Positions 28,520 through 38,823 of a DNA stretch of 64,000 nt are shown one piece after another. How positions within the stretch are numbered: the stretch's first letter is position 1; each line of letters starts with the position of its first letter. This DNA is from Tritrichomonas musculus (Eukaryota > Parabasalia > Tritrichomonadida > Tritrichomonadidae): NCBI GenBank assembly GCA_039105265.1, contig JAPFFF010000003.1:3720001-3784000 (forward strand), in the 5' to 3' direction. The notes under the pieces were generated by a model, which was not told the DNA's origin, did no database searches, and was given only the letters and a program-made list of their open reading frames with translations. The translations under genes were made by a program, and so were the position numbers.

Positions 28520-31500
28520 TTAGTATTTCGTTTGGATATGATAATTATTTGCTGTTAAACCATTAATATAGGGTGCGCATGATTGATTTGGCAATACAAT
28601 CATTTTTGTATGACATCCCGTGAGAGCATTCTTGTTTACCGTTATTTTATTCATTTTATTGTTTTGCATCTGAAGATTTATATTCTTACCAAGCTTAATT
28701 GATTGATTATCAATAATAGATTTGTAATCAGAAGACACAATATGATTCTTCTTTAAAGATACTCCTTTTAGTTTGAGTGATTTGGTTTGCCCATTACTGT
28801 TAAATATAGTATAACATTTAGGTGCAAGAGCTATCATGTTTTCACCATATTTTTCAATGGCACATCCCAATATCTTTTTTTCGTCTTGAATAGTGTTGAT
28901 TGATGGGTTAGGCATGAATTTATATACATTCTTGTCGTAGAACTCTTTGTTTTTAATAACGTAATCAAATAATTGTTCAGGACCTTCATTTGGGTTCCCA
29001 GCAACTGCAAAATATGCTGAATCAGTATCACCCTCTATAAAATGTAGTCTATCCATATCAAAACAATTATTCATAAAATCGTAATAAAATGTGAGATACC
29101 AAAACTTTGCATTATCAAGTGTCCACAATGATTCTTGAATGCATGTATTGCAATGATATGATTTGGGTGATTGTTGAATTAAAAATGTATTATCACTTAA
29201 TTGTGCTCCACCCATATAAGTTTGAGAGATGATATATTGATAAGCTTTATTTGCATCACATATCTTGACTTTACTGAATTTCTCAGAGTTCATCCCATCA
29301 TATCCATATGAACCATTCATAGATATTTTATAGAATTTCTCATTCGACAACATAGTTGGCTCGAACTTTGTTCGCGCTACGCTCAAGTCTCCTTCAGAGC
29401 CATTACCTTTACTAACACCACTAATGATATCCTGACGTTTTTGCATAAAAGTGCTAACAAATTCATTAAATCCTGTATGAGCTTCATATTGTGAAACAGA
29501 TTTAACATCATCAATAATCAATCCGTGGTCTAACAGAAACCAGAGATAATAATTTGAGAAAATCATGTATTCATCATGGGTATCAAGAAGCATTGTAAGC
29601 TTGCGTTCTTCCATATCTGTAGAAGTTAATTTATTTGTTTTCATGTAATTGTACATATAAGTGCCAATTGTTGATTCATCGTTTTTGATATTGATATTGC
29701 GAAACACAGGAGGGAAATTGATAAAATAGTTTATCTTTGAGGTGGGACATTTTAGTTTAACTTCTGCATAGAACAAATATGATGGTTTATTTGAGAATCT
29801 TGAGTAGTTTGTTATGATATCAAGGCATCTCTTTTTTGAAGCTTTATCTTTAACATCAATTCGTCTAATAAATGCTCCAGGCATATACATTATACCTCCA
29901 TGATACTTATTAAATTCATGTTTACAAGATGAGAATGATGATGGATACAAAGAATTAAAATCGATTCCGACGATATGTGTCTGAACATTTTGATTATCAC
30001 TTGAAATGACTCTGTTGTTTTGAATGTCATAACGGAATTTATTGATGTGAGTTTCATCTTTAATATTCACTCGATGCATTACATTAGAGAGCCCTCCTGT
30101 GATGGCATTTCGAATGGAGTAGTATTCACGTTCATCATTGATGAGTGTTGGTAAATGATGCGATTTACAATATTTTTTTAATTGGATTCGTAGAGCTGTT
30201 ATTTTAGGGTCATCACGTTTACGAAGTTTATTACATTCAGCACATGCCAATAAGCAGTTATCAATTTGGTGACCTTTATTATTGTCAATTCTATCTAATG
30301 TAGGCTTATTTTGATATGTAAAATGTTCATGACATAAATGGCATTTCCCTTTATTTGGGTCGTCATACATTTTCATAAAAGCTTCAAAATCATTTTCTGA
30401 TACACATTTTGTTAAATCTCGTTGTGGTTTTTTAGGGTTTAATCTATTGTATTTCTCATCTTGGTTATAATAACTATCACATTTATATTGCCACCATTTC
30501 TTGCTTGGTTTGAATGTATTGTATTTATTTGTAATCCCAATGTTGTTTCTTGGATTACTGTCTTCGCCAGAGCCTCGCATCCACTCGTCAAAATCTTTAT
30601 AAGCCAAAGCATATTTGATGCACGAAGCATTCTTTGATAATGAGAGATTTGAAAGTAAATCAACATTGTATTGAGCATTGAGTGCTATTAAATTATCAAT
30701 AGGTTTAATCATCATTTCAACATCATTATCATTGTATGCTAATAGGTAGTCCCATCGTGTTGCAAAACGTTTTGAATCTTCAAGATAAGCATCATATTCT
30801 TCTTTAGTGAGAGGATTCTTTTGATTGAGATAGCTATAAAAATCATCATATGAAAATGGTTCTGATTTTGATAATACTTCATTGTAGTTCTTATCGTTGA
30901 TTGCTTCGTAAGGAAACACACCTTTTTCACTATTATTGTTGCCAAAATCTTCGCCAAATTGCTTTAATGTACCTCCTGCAACAAATGACTGGGCGTCTAT
31001 GAATCTCAACTTTGTTGGATAATTATCTGATGTGAGAATGAATTGTTTTAATGAAGATAGGGTTCCTATTATTGAATTTGATTCGACTTTCCAGCTCACT
31101 TCGCTCCCTACAACTTCGTCGAAAAAGGAATAATTGAAATATTGTTTAAAGAGATTGCTGTCAAAACGTGATGAGTTGAACCCTAATACAGTAATTACAT
31201 TCATATTTATGTTAATAGAGGTATCTGGTAAGAATGATTCATAATATGATATCTTATCTGCATAGACTTTCATTGATTGCTCGAACAACCATTTTATCCA
31301 TTGTGGTATGAACTCTTGAGAGTCTCTTAATGAGAAATTCTTTGTTGTCAAACCACTTAAAGTCTTCACACAAGATGAAACTGATAACGGAATTAACCTT
31401 GAATTTATTGTTGTTGAGTTAGAGATTGATTTATTTATTGATTGCTCCATTGTTTCGAAATCATATGTTATATAGTATATTTCAGGTTTCCATTGAAGAT

Positions 31501-33208
31501 TGTATGCTAAACAGTATTCATAAACAGGGTTATTCAATATGTGAGGACAATAAGGTAAAGCTTCTTTAACTGGTATGAAGTTCTTTTTAAATACACCATC
31601 ACAATGTTTAACATGGGATACAAATCTATGCATATTTTCTGCTCCGTAGTGCACATATGAATTACATTTAGGGCAAATATGTATTTGGGTAAGCTTTTCA
31701 GGATTCTTGATGTACATTATATGGATGATTCGGTTTTGAGAGTAAAGTAATGCAGAGCGTTTTTTAAATGTTTTATCGAAAAACCACTGCTCTGATAAAT
31801 CATAATATTGCTCAGAATCTGTCTTGTGAAACTCATATATGTTAACATTAATGTGATTCTTTTGTGCTAAATCTTTCATCTGCTCCATTGAAACACCTTC
31901 GAATTCATTAAGTATTTTCTTACCTTCATTTGGAATCTTTGTGTTGTATATAATATTATGTTCTTTAAGAAGTAGTTTCTTAGCGATTTTGGTTCGTTCT
32001 TTAGTTTTATATTTTTTGGTATTTGCTAGTTCTTCATTTAAACATACAGCTAAGAATCTGAAGAAACATAGTTTATCATCTTCATTGTCAGCAATAATGA
32101 AATCATTTTTGATGAATTCTATTGGTAAATCCTTTATGCGACCAGTTATCTTTCTCATTCTTGAAACTGTGAAAGCTATTGAACCAACTAATATAAGTTT
32201 TGTGCTTGATGATTCTGTCTCATATGAGTGAAGAACTGATTCGATATAGAGTTTAACAATATCAAGGTCTTCAAATTTACTGATGATGATGGGGACCATT
32301 GATTTATAGTTCTTCCAAATAATATCTCTAGCTATATATTCGTATTTCTCTTCTAATGATTCAAAATCATAAGTGTATGTTTCGAAGACTCCTGATAGTT
32401 GAAAATGAACCTTAAATGGTTTCAGCTCTTTCTTGTATACATTGTGAAGACACTCAAAGATATTATCTAATGATGCAATTTGATTGAAATAATATGTTGT
32501 TATAGGACCTCATTCAACAGCATTTTCTGTGGGATATTTATTATAGTGATTCCATTCATTTACAGCTCTATCGAAATCATGTGGCTCGTTAATCATAAGG
32601 AAATCACTGTGTTTTGATGTGAAATTATGTGCGAATTTATCGAGGTATTCATATAGTTCTTCATTCTCTGGAAAGTATTGTTTTTGATGATTTTTGATTA
32701 ATGGAGCCTCAGGGATGATTAATCTCTCAGTCTTCTGTAAAACTGGATGTTTTTGTTCTTTGATTAATTGTATTGCATCATCAACTGCTTCATAAGCCCT
32801 ATTAATAGCTTCTTTTATCTCGAATTCTCTCTCGATTTGTTGTTGTTTTGTGTTGAAATAGCGTTCATCTTCTTCATTAATATCTTCTTCAAAGTAATCA
32901 TCACGTTTGAGTATATCTTGGTAGTGCTGTTCATGCGAATCATCCAATATTCGTTTAAGTTTATGCACATGTATAATGAAACTATCTATATCTTCTGCAG
33001 TTGGTAAATCATTTTTAATAAATCCGTGGGCATTACGATTATTAAGCCAATCACATAATACCTCTACGTTTTTCCTTCTATTCCAAGCTTCTGTTTTAGC
33101 AGTTGTTGTAATTGGTAGATTTGCATTGAAAAGTGTATTGATACTTTTGATTAATACAACAATATCAGCATTACTAATATTTTTAAGTGATCGGTAATCG
33201 TATCGCAT
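28520..33208 (-). pseudogene. Protein-primed family B DNA polymerase of the inner Maverick, with an in-frame TGA
   Basis: The long piece from ATG 32299 (1259 aa) has an OTU/zinc-type N-terminal region (HIMYIKNPEKLTQIHICPKC). It also has ExoI ITYDFETME (about 276), ExoII GFNSSRFDSN, ExoIII YNDNDVEMM, motif A GIDFNSLYPSS (about 780), motif B NGSYGYDG and motif C GDTDSAYF (about 1092). An HNH-like zinc module lies at about residues 648-690. Upstream, the same frame stays open for 70 more codons (KVHFQLSGVFETYTYDFESL) to a TGA at 32510-32512, and beyond it continues as 232 aa from ATG 33208. This suggests one 1,562-codon gene with a nonsense codon; two separate genes are the alternative. Confidence 0.8.
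29362..29382. repeat. Micro-palindromes within the polymerase gene
   Basis: CGAAC-TTT-GTTCG (29362-29374) runs into GCG-CTA-CGC (29374-29382). An outer pair GGCTC/GAGCC (29358-29362 and 29397-29401) brackets them. The segment codes for a GC-rich stretch (SEGDLSVARTKFEP) between polymerase motifs A and B. Confidence 0.55.
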
Positions 33209-33274
33209 TTGGGTGGAAATAAAAAATTAATTTTTGGTAATCGATGGATTTAAAATTTATGACAGTCAATTGGA

Positions 33275-33480
33275 GGCTGAAATTATTTGATTCCAAAAAA
33301 GTGCTACAAATCCTTGAGTTTCATAGTTGGGGTTCACAGTGTTGTAGACAATGAGCTAGAAATCCTAGAGTTCAATGTTGCGACCCAAAAATGACGAAAC
33401 GGCCGGAGAAACCAATAAAGGAGGAACCGCGAAAATGCTTCAAATTATCTGACCCCCAATACGAACATACATATACTACT
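33275..33480. repeat. Right TIR of the inner Maverick (206 bp)
   Basis: Exact reverse complement of 12413-12618. Its outermost bases supply a TAG stop (33476-33478 on the minus strand) to the interrupted outer fibre gene. Confidence 0.95.
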
Positions 33481-33486
33481 TAGGTG
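33481..33486. repeat. 6-bp target duplication of the inner Maverick, right copy
   Basis: TAGGTG, identical to 12407-12412. Confidence 0.85.
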
Positions 33487-34537
33487 TTGTTTCATCAATT
33501 TCTATTTTAACCTCATGTATTTCAGGTTCACCAGTTGTTTTATTAATTAGGCACATTGAAGTATTACCACCTGTTAAGTTCAAGAGGGTCTCATAAGATA
33601 TAGTTTGATCATTTAATGCATCTATCCATTTAGTAATATTAGCAGCTGTTGTATTTGTTTTATTAACAAAGTCTTTCATGTTAGTTATGTTAGTCTCATT
33701 GACATCATAGGTAGTTTCATTAGTAGTTTCATTAACCTTTTCATCAACATATTTAACAGGTTCTACCTCAGTAAAATTAACAGTATTATTTGCTATCCAT
33801 TTAGATATATTTTCATTACTTGTACTTATATCTTGTATTATAGCGTCCATACTTTCTGGTTTCTTGTCCTCCGTTTCATAAGTTAAGGCTTGAGTAGTTT
33901 TATCTACATGTTCAACAATTATTTTTAAATCAGATAGTTTAGACCAATCAATACTAGGTGCAATTGCATTATTTACATCATCTATATTTTTAATCATTAA
34001 GTTCATTACATTTAGCATACCTTGATGATTCTGTGTAAGTGCTTCTATTAGTTTCTTGTGTGTACTAACATCATATGATTCTGTTATTATTTCTTTATCA
34101 TTTACCTCACCTGTAAAATAGTTTAATATAGCACCAGGTGCAATACCAGAATCTACGTCATCCTTCATTTTAGCTAGAAAGGTATGTAAATTAGTAGCAC
34201 TATCTCGTAGTCTTTCATAGAGCTTATTGAAGCTTGCACAATATTGTATTTTTGGTGTCAGTGTACCGTCAGTATTCCATGTATAAATACCTTTCCCTGC
34301 CATAAGATTAAGCGCACCAAAGTTTTCGAATCCATTTTTTTCGAAATAATCACCAACTATTTTTTCATCTATTTCAGCTTTGTTGTAGATACAATTAAAT
34401 TGCACCATTTCGCCAGGTTCAATAGTGTTTTCGATGTTTAGTCGTTTACCATCTTCTTCATCAATAGTGATTTCTATATCATTTGATTTGAGTTTATATG
34501 CTTCCTTGCTCTTTGCAGAATACAGTGCCAAAGACAT
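33481..34537 (-). pseudogene. Giant fibre-like protein 2, N-terminal part, cut by the inner Maverick
   Basis: This holds the true start of the split outer fibre gene. ATG 34579 would overlap the divergent gene, so ATG 34537 (MSLALYSAKSKEAYKL) is preferred, 18 bp from the divergent ATG at 34556. The part has a globular N-terminus (MAGKGIYTWNTDGTLTPKIQ) and then a long Asn/Thr/Glu-rich stretch with repeated NETTNETTYDVNETN-type units. It now ends TTPK with a stop from the Maverick TIR. It continues, after one TAGGTG copy, at 12406 on the minus strand. A truncated product of about 350 aa could still be made. Confidence 0.8.
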
Positions 34538-34555
34538 TTTATCAGAAATTAAATT

Positions 34556-35287
34556 ATGTTGTATAGTGTTCAGAGTCAACCAGGTAATTACAATACTGTA
34601 AGACTTAATATTGATATCCCATGGAAATGTCCATACGTGAAGTACTATGTTTCATCTATTAATACCAAAGCCAACATATTGATGACAACTGCAGAAGATT
34701 ATTTAATATTTGAAACAGCTAATGATGAGGTACGAATTGATTTCGAGGAGATGTATACCTATTCATTTGGATATCTAGTCAAATTTCTAAATTCTCGTCA
34801 GACTACTATCACCTTCAAGAATATCAATAACAGAACCATATCATTAACACCTACTGAAAATATTACATTCAAGGAAGGAAGTCATAGAGCAAAATTGATT
34901 ACTGGTTTGTTCAACTGCAAGGAATTTGATGTAAAAGCTAATGAAGAAAAAAATGTACCTGATCTACCTATACTTGATTTTGCCAATAAGTTGTATTTAG
35001 TTTCATTACAGGGTGTAGCAACTCATTCATCAATTGGAGACCAAGAATATACCCCAAGCATCCTAGCAAACATTGACACAATGATAATGGATCAAGAGGC
35101 AATGATAGTTAACTATGACATGACTAAGCCAATAAAAATAAAAGTTAATACGGATTCATTAAAATATTTGGAAATGAGATTAGTTGATTTCATGTTTCAA
35201 CCAGTAATATTAAAATCTCCTCTCTTCATTACCTTAAAAATAAAACCAAGCCAAGAGGCTGATATATATGACATCCTTACTAAATGA
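34556..35287 (+). CDS. Candidate minor capsid or spike protein (243 aa), outer Maverick
   Basis: The protein alternates short hydrophobic strands and ends with YLEMRLVDFMFQPVILKSPL then FITLKIKP. This resembles the closing strands of Polinton/virophage minor capsid proteins (L-x-x-x-L-x-D ... I/V-x-L). The N-terminus is RLNIDIPWKCPYVKYYVSS. It is divergent from the fibre gene and overlaps the stop of the GIY-YIG gene on the other strand by 8 bp. A second minor-capsid-like protein is encoded at 48514-49764, so one of the two may be a penton and the other a spike. Assignment is by pattern only. Confidence 0.45.
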   Translation: MLYSVQSQPGNYNTVRLNIDIPWKCPYVKYYVSSINTKANILMTTAEDYLIFETANDEVRIDFEEMYTYSFGYLVKFLNSRQTTITFKNINNRTISLTPTENITFKEGSHRAKLITGLFNCKEFDVKANEEKNVPDLPILDFANKLYLVSLQGVATHSSIGDQEYTPSILANIDTMIMDQEAMIVNYDMTKPIKIKVNTDSLKYLEMRLVDFMFQPVILKSPLFITLKIKPSQEADIYDILTK

Positions 35288-35603
35288 TAGCTCTGGGACA
35301 ATGATATTGGATATAAGTCCTAATAATATATATCATTTCATTCACATTCCCAACAAAGTACTCATTACCTATAAATGCTGTTCCATCTCTTGTTGTTGCT
35401 CTCTTATAATTTTCTTCAAATATTGTTATTAATTCTTTTTCCACTTTTACTGAATCACTTACTGCTTCAATTATATATACTTCGCTGTCTTTTGGATATT
35501 GTCCCATTCTTGTTGCAATCTTATTTGTTCTACCAATTTTGTATACAGGTTGATTAGAATAAGAAAATTCCCTTTCACGAATCAAATATATGTATTCTAC
35601 CAT
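35280..35603 (-). CDS. GIY-YIG-like (T5orf172/MUG113 type) protein (107 aa), outer Maverick
   Basis: The start YIYLIREREF and then VYKIGRTNKIATRMGQYPKD match the short GIY-YIG-related domain known from large DNA viruses and phages; EYFVGNVNEM is the usual end motif (EYF-x-G). Members bind or cut DNA. A standalone domain of about 100 aa is normal for this group. It sits divergently 56 bp from the polymerase gene. Confidence 0.75.
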   Translation of the reverse strand: MVEYIYLIREREFSYSNQPVYKIGRTNKIATRMGQYPKDSEVYIIEAVSDSVKVEKELITIFEENYKRATTRDGTAFIGNEYFVGNVNEMIYIIRTYIQYHCPRAII

Positions 35604-35659
35604 TTTAGGGTTAATAAATATTTAGCGTGATATTTTTTTTATTTCTTATTTACACTTAA

Positions 35660-38600
35660 ATGACATACCTCTTTGATATATCAGTTGACCTCTATTCGAC
35701 TGCAAGAACGGAAGCAAGAAAAGAGTATAAGCAAAGGGTGAAAGACGTAAGAGACAAACGAAAGTTCAAGAAATATTTGAAAGAATTCATGACCAAGGCT
35801 AAGAAAGAAATATCATTTGACATAGATATAGGTGATGATGAGGATAAGAGACTTGCTTTCACTGAAACATTAAGACAATTACACAAAGAGAACAAGAAGA
35901 ATATAGTAGTAAAAAGCGAATCATTAGGTGGTGAGGAATACAAATGGTTTACACTTTCCAAGGCACGAAGATTAGATTCAACAATAGGACATATATCAGG
36001 GACAATAGACTTGAATGATGACTGTTCAGACAATAATCCATGGGTTGGCAATGTATTCATCCCTGCAAAATACCAGTTGCTCTTCATTAAAAATAGAAAG
36101 AGAGGCAAGCAAACATCATTCACTATTAATAAAGAAGATAATAAAGGTAAGTTGTATGAAGAAGAAGTTGAAGTCGACGAAGATTATCGCGATAATCCAG
36201 AAGGTGGATTCTTCCCTTATATTAATCTTTCTGATTTAGACTTATCACAGTACCAAATATTCAAGACAGTTGATAAGAAGAACTATAAAGACAATTGTTT
36301 GGTATATGCTTGCATTCAGTCTGGAGTATTCACTGATGAGGAAATTAATTATTTACGCTTTATGGTCAAGACTAGGTTAATCCCCAATAACTTGATATAC
36401 GATATAGCCAAGCAGTTTAAATGCCATTTTGTTGTAAGAAGGATTGATGAGAAATATGATGAAAGAAGCCAACTACAAATAAAAATAGATACAAGAAAGA
36501 GACCATGGGCCAAAGAGTTTGACAGAATTGTTGACTTATTACAGTACAAGAACCATTACATGATATATAAACCCCTAAATGGTGTTAAACCTATGGCAAT
36601 ATTTCGCAAGCTATTTAAAGAAGGAAAGTTCAGGGAGATAAAGAACTGTGAAATGAATATCTTAGCAACGAATGAATACAACTCTCACTTAGCGGATTAT
36701 ACGGACCTTGAATATGATCCTGAATTGTGCTGTAAACTAATAGATTCATCAGAGACGAAAAAGGAGAGAGAGTGGAGTAGGATTTATTATTCTGATTTTG
36801 AAACTAATACCACTGTATCACCCCATATGCCTTATCTAAATATTACTGTGTACAGGACCAAAGAGTTAATTCATAAAATGATATTTGATGGGGAGAATAT
36901 CGCTGACAGATTACTAAAGTCATTGGAGAACAATTCTCTCATTTACTTCCATAACCTTAAATATGATGCTTGTTTCTTTATAAATACTCCTGGATGGGAT
37001 GTACAAATAACAGAGAGAAGTGGAACGATTCTGCAAATAGTCATGACAAAGTATAAACCTAACAAGAGATTAACTTTCCGCAATAGCTACTCTATCATCC
37101 CTGCTGCATTAGCTTCATTTGGTAAGATGTTTCAGTTACCAGTTCATAAAGAGGTAATGGCATATAAAATATATACTGAAAGGAACATAAATAGGAAAAC
37201 TGTCTCTGCGCTTGAATTTCAACTACAGTATTACTTAGAGAACCAAGACAAGAAACCATTGACACAGATAAAACAAGACTGGAAGCAATTAATAGATAAT
37301 GCAAAAGCTTGTGGTGCATATGTTGGAGGAGCTATTGATATTATGAAGTATGCTATCTATTATTGCAAACTGGATTGCATAGTATTGATGAAGGGAGTAG
37401 AGAAATTTAATAGAGATCTGGTAGAAGTATTTAAGCAGACGAAGACAAAGATGCTTGATGTCCATAACTTTATATCCATTAGCTCTATTGGCTACTATTA
37501 TGCATATAAATTTGGTTGCTTTGATGGGTGTTATCAACTTAGTGGTAAACCACAAAACTTCATTCAGAGATGCGTTAGTGGAGGTAGAACAATGACAGCT
37601 AATAATGAAAAGCAATATATAGAGGAAAGGATACAAGATTTTGATGCAGTCAGTTTATATCCTAGTGCAATGAGTATTATGTCTGGTGTACCTAAAGGAG
37701 TGCCAGAAGTAATTCGCCTGGAGGCCTCAGGTACTAATCGTGCGGGCCCATCGGATATGTTTACGAAAGAATTATTAGATTTTGATCAGTTCTTCATTGA
37801 AATCAATATCAAGAAGATCAAGTGCAAGGCTGACAAACCATATAAATTTGGTCAAATATTTAGTAGGAACGATCAAGGGTCAAAAATATTTAACAACAAC
37901 CCCATCAACAATTATTACATAGACAAGAGAGCTTTTATGGACTTGATGGAGTTTTATGATTTCGATTATGAGTTTATTAGAGGATATTACTTTGACAAAG
38001 GATTCAACAACAAGATTAATGTATTTATAGAGAAATTGTTCAATCTAAGAAGGAGATACCAAGATGCTAACAATCCATTGCAACAAACCATTAAACTACT
38101 TCTTAATTCTATTTACGGAAAATCTATCCTAAAGGCAACAACAACTGAAACTAAATGCATACCAAAAGATAAGGCAATAAAGTACATATGGAAGAACTAT
38201 AATTACATAACAGAGGTGATAGAGAACAAGTCAATTGATAATGTATATGTTAAGAAGGTTAAACCAATAAACAGTCATTTTAATTTACCTCATTTTGGTG
38301 CTAGTGTCTTGTCATGGAGCAAACATCTTATGAATAGGGTAATGAGTACAGCTGAGCAAAATGGAATAGACATCTACTATACTGATACAGATAGCGTACA
38401 CGTTAGAGAAATAGATGTACCAAGGATAGCTGAGGTGTTCAAGAAAAAATATGGGAAGGAGTTGATTGGTAAGAAGATGACACAGTTTCATTGTGACTTT
38501 GATTCGTTTAATGGTGCTGTCGGTAGTGTTCATTCAAGGAAATTAATAGCATTAGGAAAGAAAAGTTACTTAGATATTCTAGTTGATGAAAAAGGTAATG

Positions 38601-38812
38601 AAGGCTATCACATCCGTATGCGTGGAGTACCCAAGCAATGCATATTAAACAAGTGTAAACGAATGAATATTACAGTAGAGGAGTTATATGAAAGGATGTA
38701 TCACGGAGAAGAAATTACATTTAATTTATTAGATGGTTCCAATTGCTTCAGAAAGAGTAATTCTTATCAACAAATTAATATTCCGGTTTTTGAAAGAAAG
38801 ATGAAATTTTAA
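35660..38812 (+). CDS. Protein-primed family B DNA polymerase of the outer Maverick (1050 aa)
   Basis: Replicates the element using a protein primer, as in adenoviruses and Polintons. Exonuclease motifs: YYSDFETN (about 377), FHNLKYDACF (about 430), YYCKLDC (about 567). Polymerase motif A is FDAVSLYPSAM (about 660), motif B LLNSIYGKS (about 815), and motif C YYTDTDSVH (about 906). The N-terminal third has an OTU-like pair DNCLVYACIQSG and KNHYMIYKPL (Cys and His in the order of OTU cysteine proteases), preceded by a Lys-rich region. A GC-rich palindromic patch (CCTGGAGGCCTCAGG, 37716-37730) codes for EASG just after motif A. Intact frame with ATG, 11 bp before the HNH gene. Confidence 0.92.
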   Translation: MTYLFDISVDLYSTARTEARKEYKQRVKDVRDKRKFKKYLKEFMTKAKKEISFDIDIGDDEDKRLAFTETLRQLHKENKKNIVVKSESLGGEEYKWFTLSKARRLDSTIGHISGTIDLNDDCSDNNPWVGNVFIPAKYQLLFIKNRKRGKQTSFTINKEDNKGKLYEEEVEVDEDYRDNPEGGFFPYINLSDLDLSQYQIFKTVDKKNYKDNCLVYACIQSGVFTDEEINYLRFMVKTRLIPNNLIYDIAKQFKCHFVVRRIDEKYDERSQLQIKIDTRKRPWAKEFDRIVDLLQYKNHYMIYKPLNGVKPMAIFRKLFKEGKFREIKNCEMNILATNEYNSHLADYTDLEYDPELCCKLIDSSETKKEREWSRIYYSDFETNTTVSPHMPYLNITVYRTKELIHKMIFDGENIADRLLKSLENNSLIYFHNLKYDACFFINTPGWDVQITERSGTILQIVMTKYKPNKRLTFRNSYSIIPAALASFGKMFQLPVHKEVMAYKIYTERNINRKTVSALEFQLQYYLENQDKKPLTQIKQDWKQLIDNAKACGAYVGGAIDIMKYAIYYCKLDCIVLMKGVEKFNRDLVEVFKQTKTKMLDVHNFISISSIGYYYAYKFGCFDGCYQLSGKPQNFIQRCVSGGRTMTANNEKQYIEERIQDFDAVSLYPSAMSIMSGVPKGVPEVIRLEASGTNRAGPSDMFTKELLDFDQFFIEINIKKIKCKADKPYKFGQIFSRNDQGSKIFNNNPINNYYIDKRAFMDLMEFYDFDYEFIRGYYFDKGFNNKINVFIEKLFNLRRRYQDANNPLQQTIKLLLNSIYGKSILKATTTETKCIPKDKAIKYIWKNYNYITEVIENKSIDNVYVKKVKPINSHFNLPHFGASVLSWSKHLMNRVMSTAEQNGIDIYYTDTDSVHVREIDVPRIAEVFKKKYGKELIGKKMTQFHCDFDSFNGAVGSVHSRKLIALGKKSYLDILVDEKGNEGYHIRMRGVPKQCILNKCKRMNITVEELYERMYHGEEITFNLLDGSNCFRKSNSYQQINIPVFERKMKF

Positions 38813-38823
38813 TTTTAGTATAC

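Larger units (their letters stand above)
12413..33480. mobile_element. Inner Maverick/Polinton element (21.1 kb) nested in the outer one
   Basis: The ends are 206-bp TIRs, identical by eye, starting AGTAGT; they differ in sequence from the outer Maverick's TIRs. The 6-bp duplication is the Polinton norm. Genes include a family B polymerase, integrase, packaging ATPase, major capsid, KilA-N protein and several proteins of unknown function. At least four genes have broken frames (fibre, KilA-N, the GCC-motif gene, polymerase). Confidence 0.95.

Noticed and set aside
30235-30355. Intein in the inner polymerase
   Set aside because: An HNH-like module is present, but no Cys/Ser start, no HN-C/S end and no splicing blocks were found.
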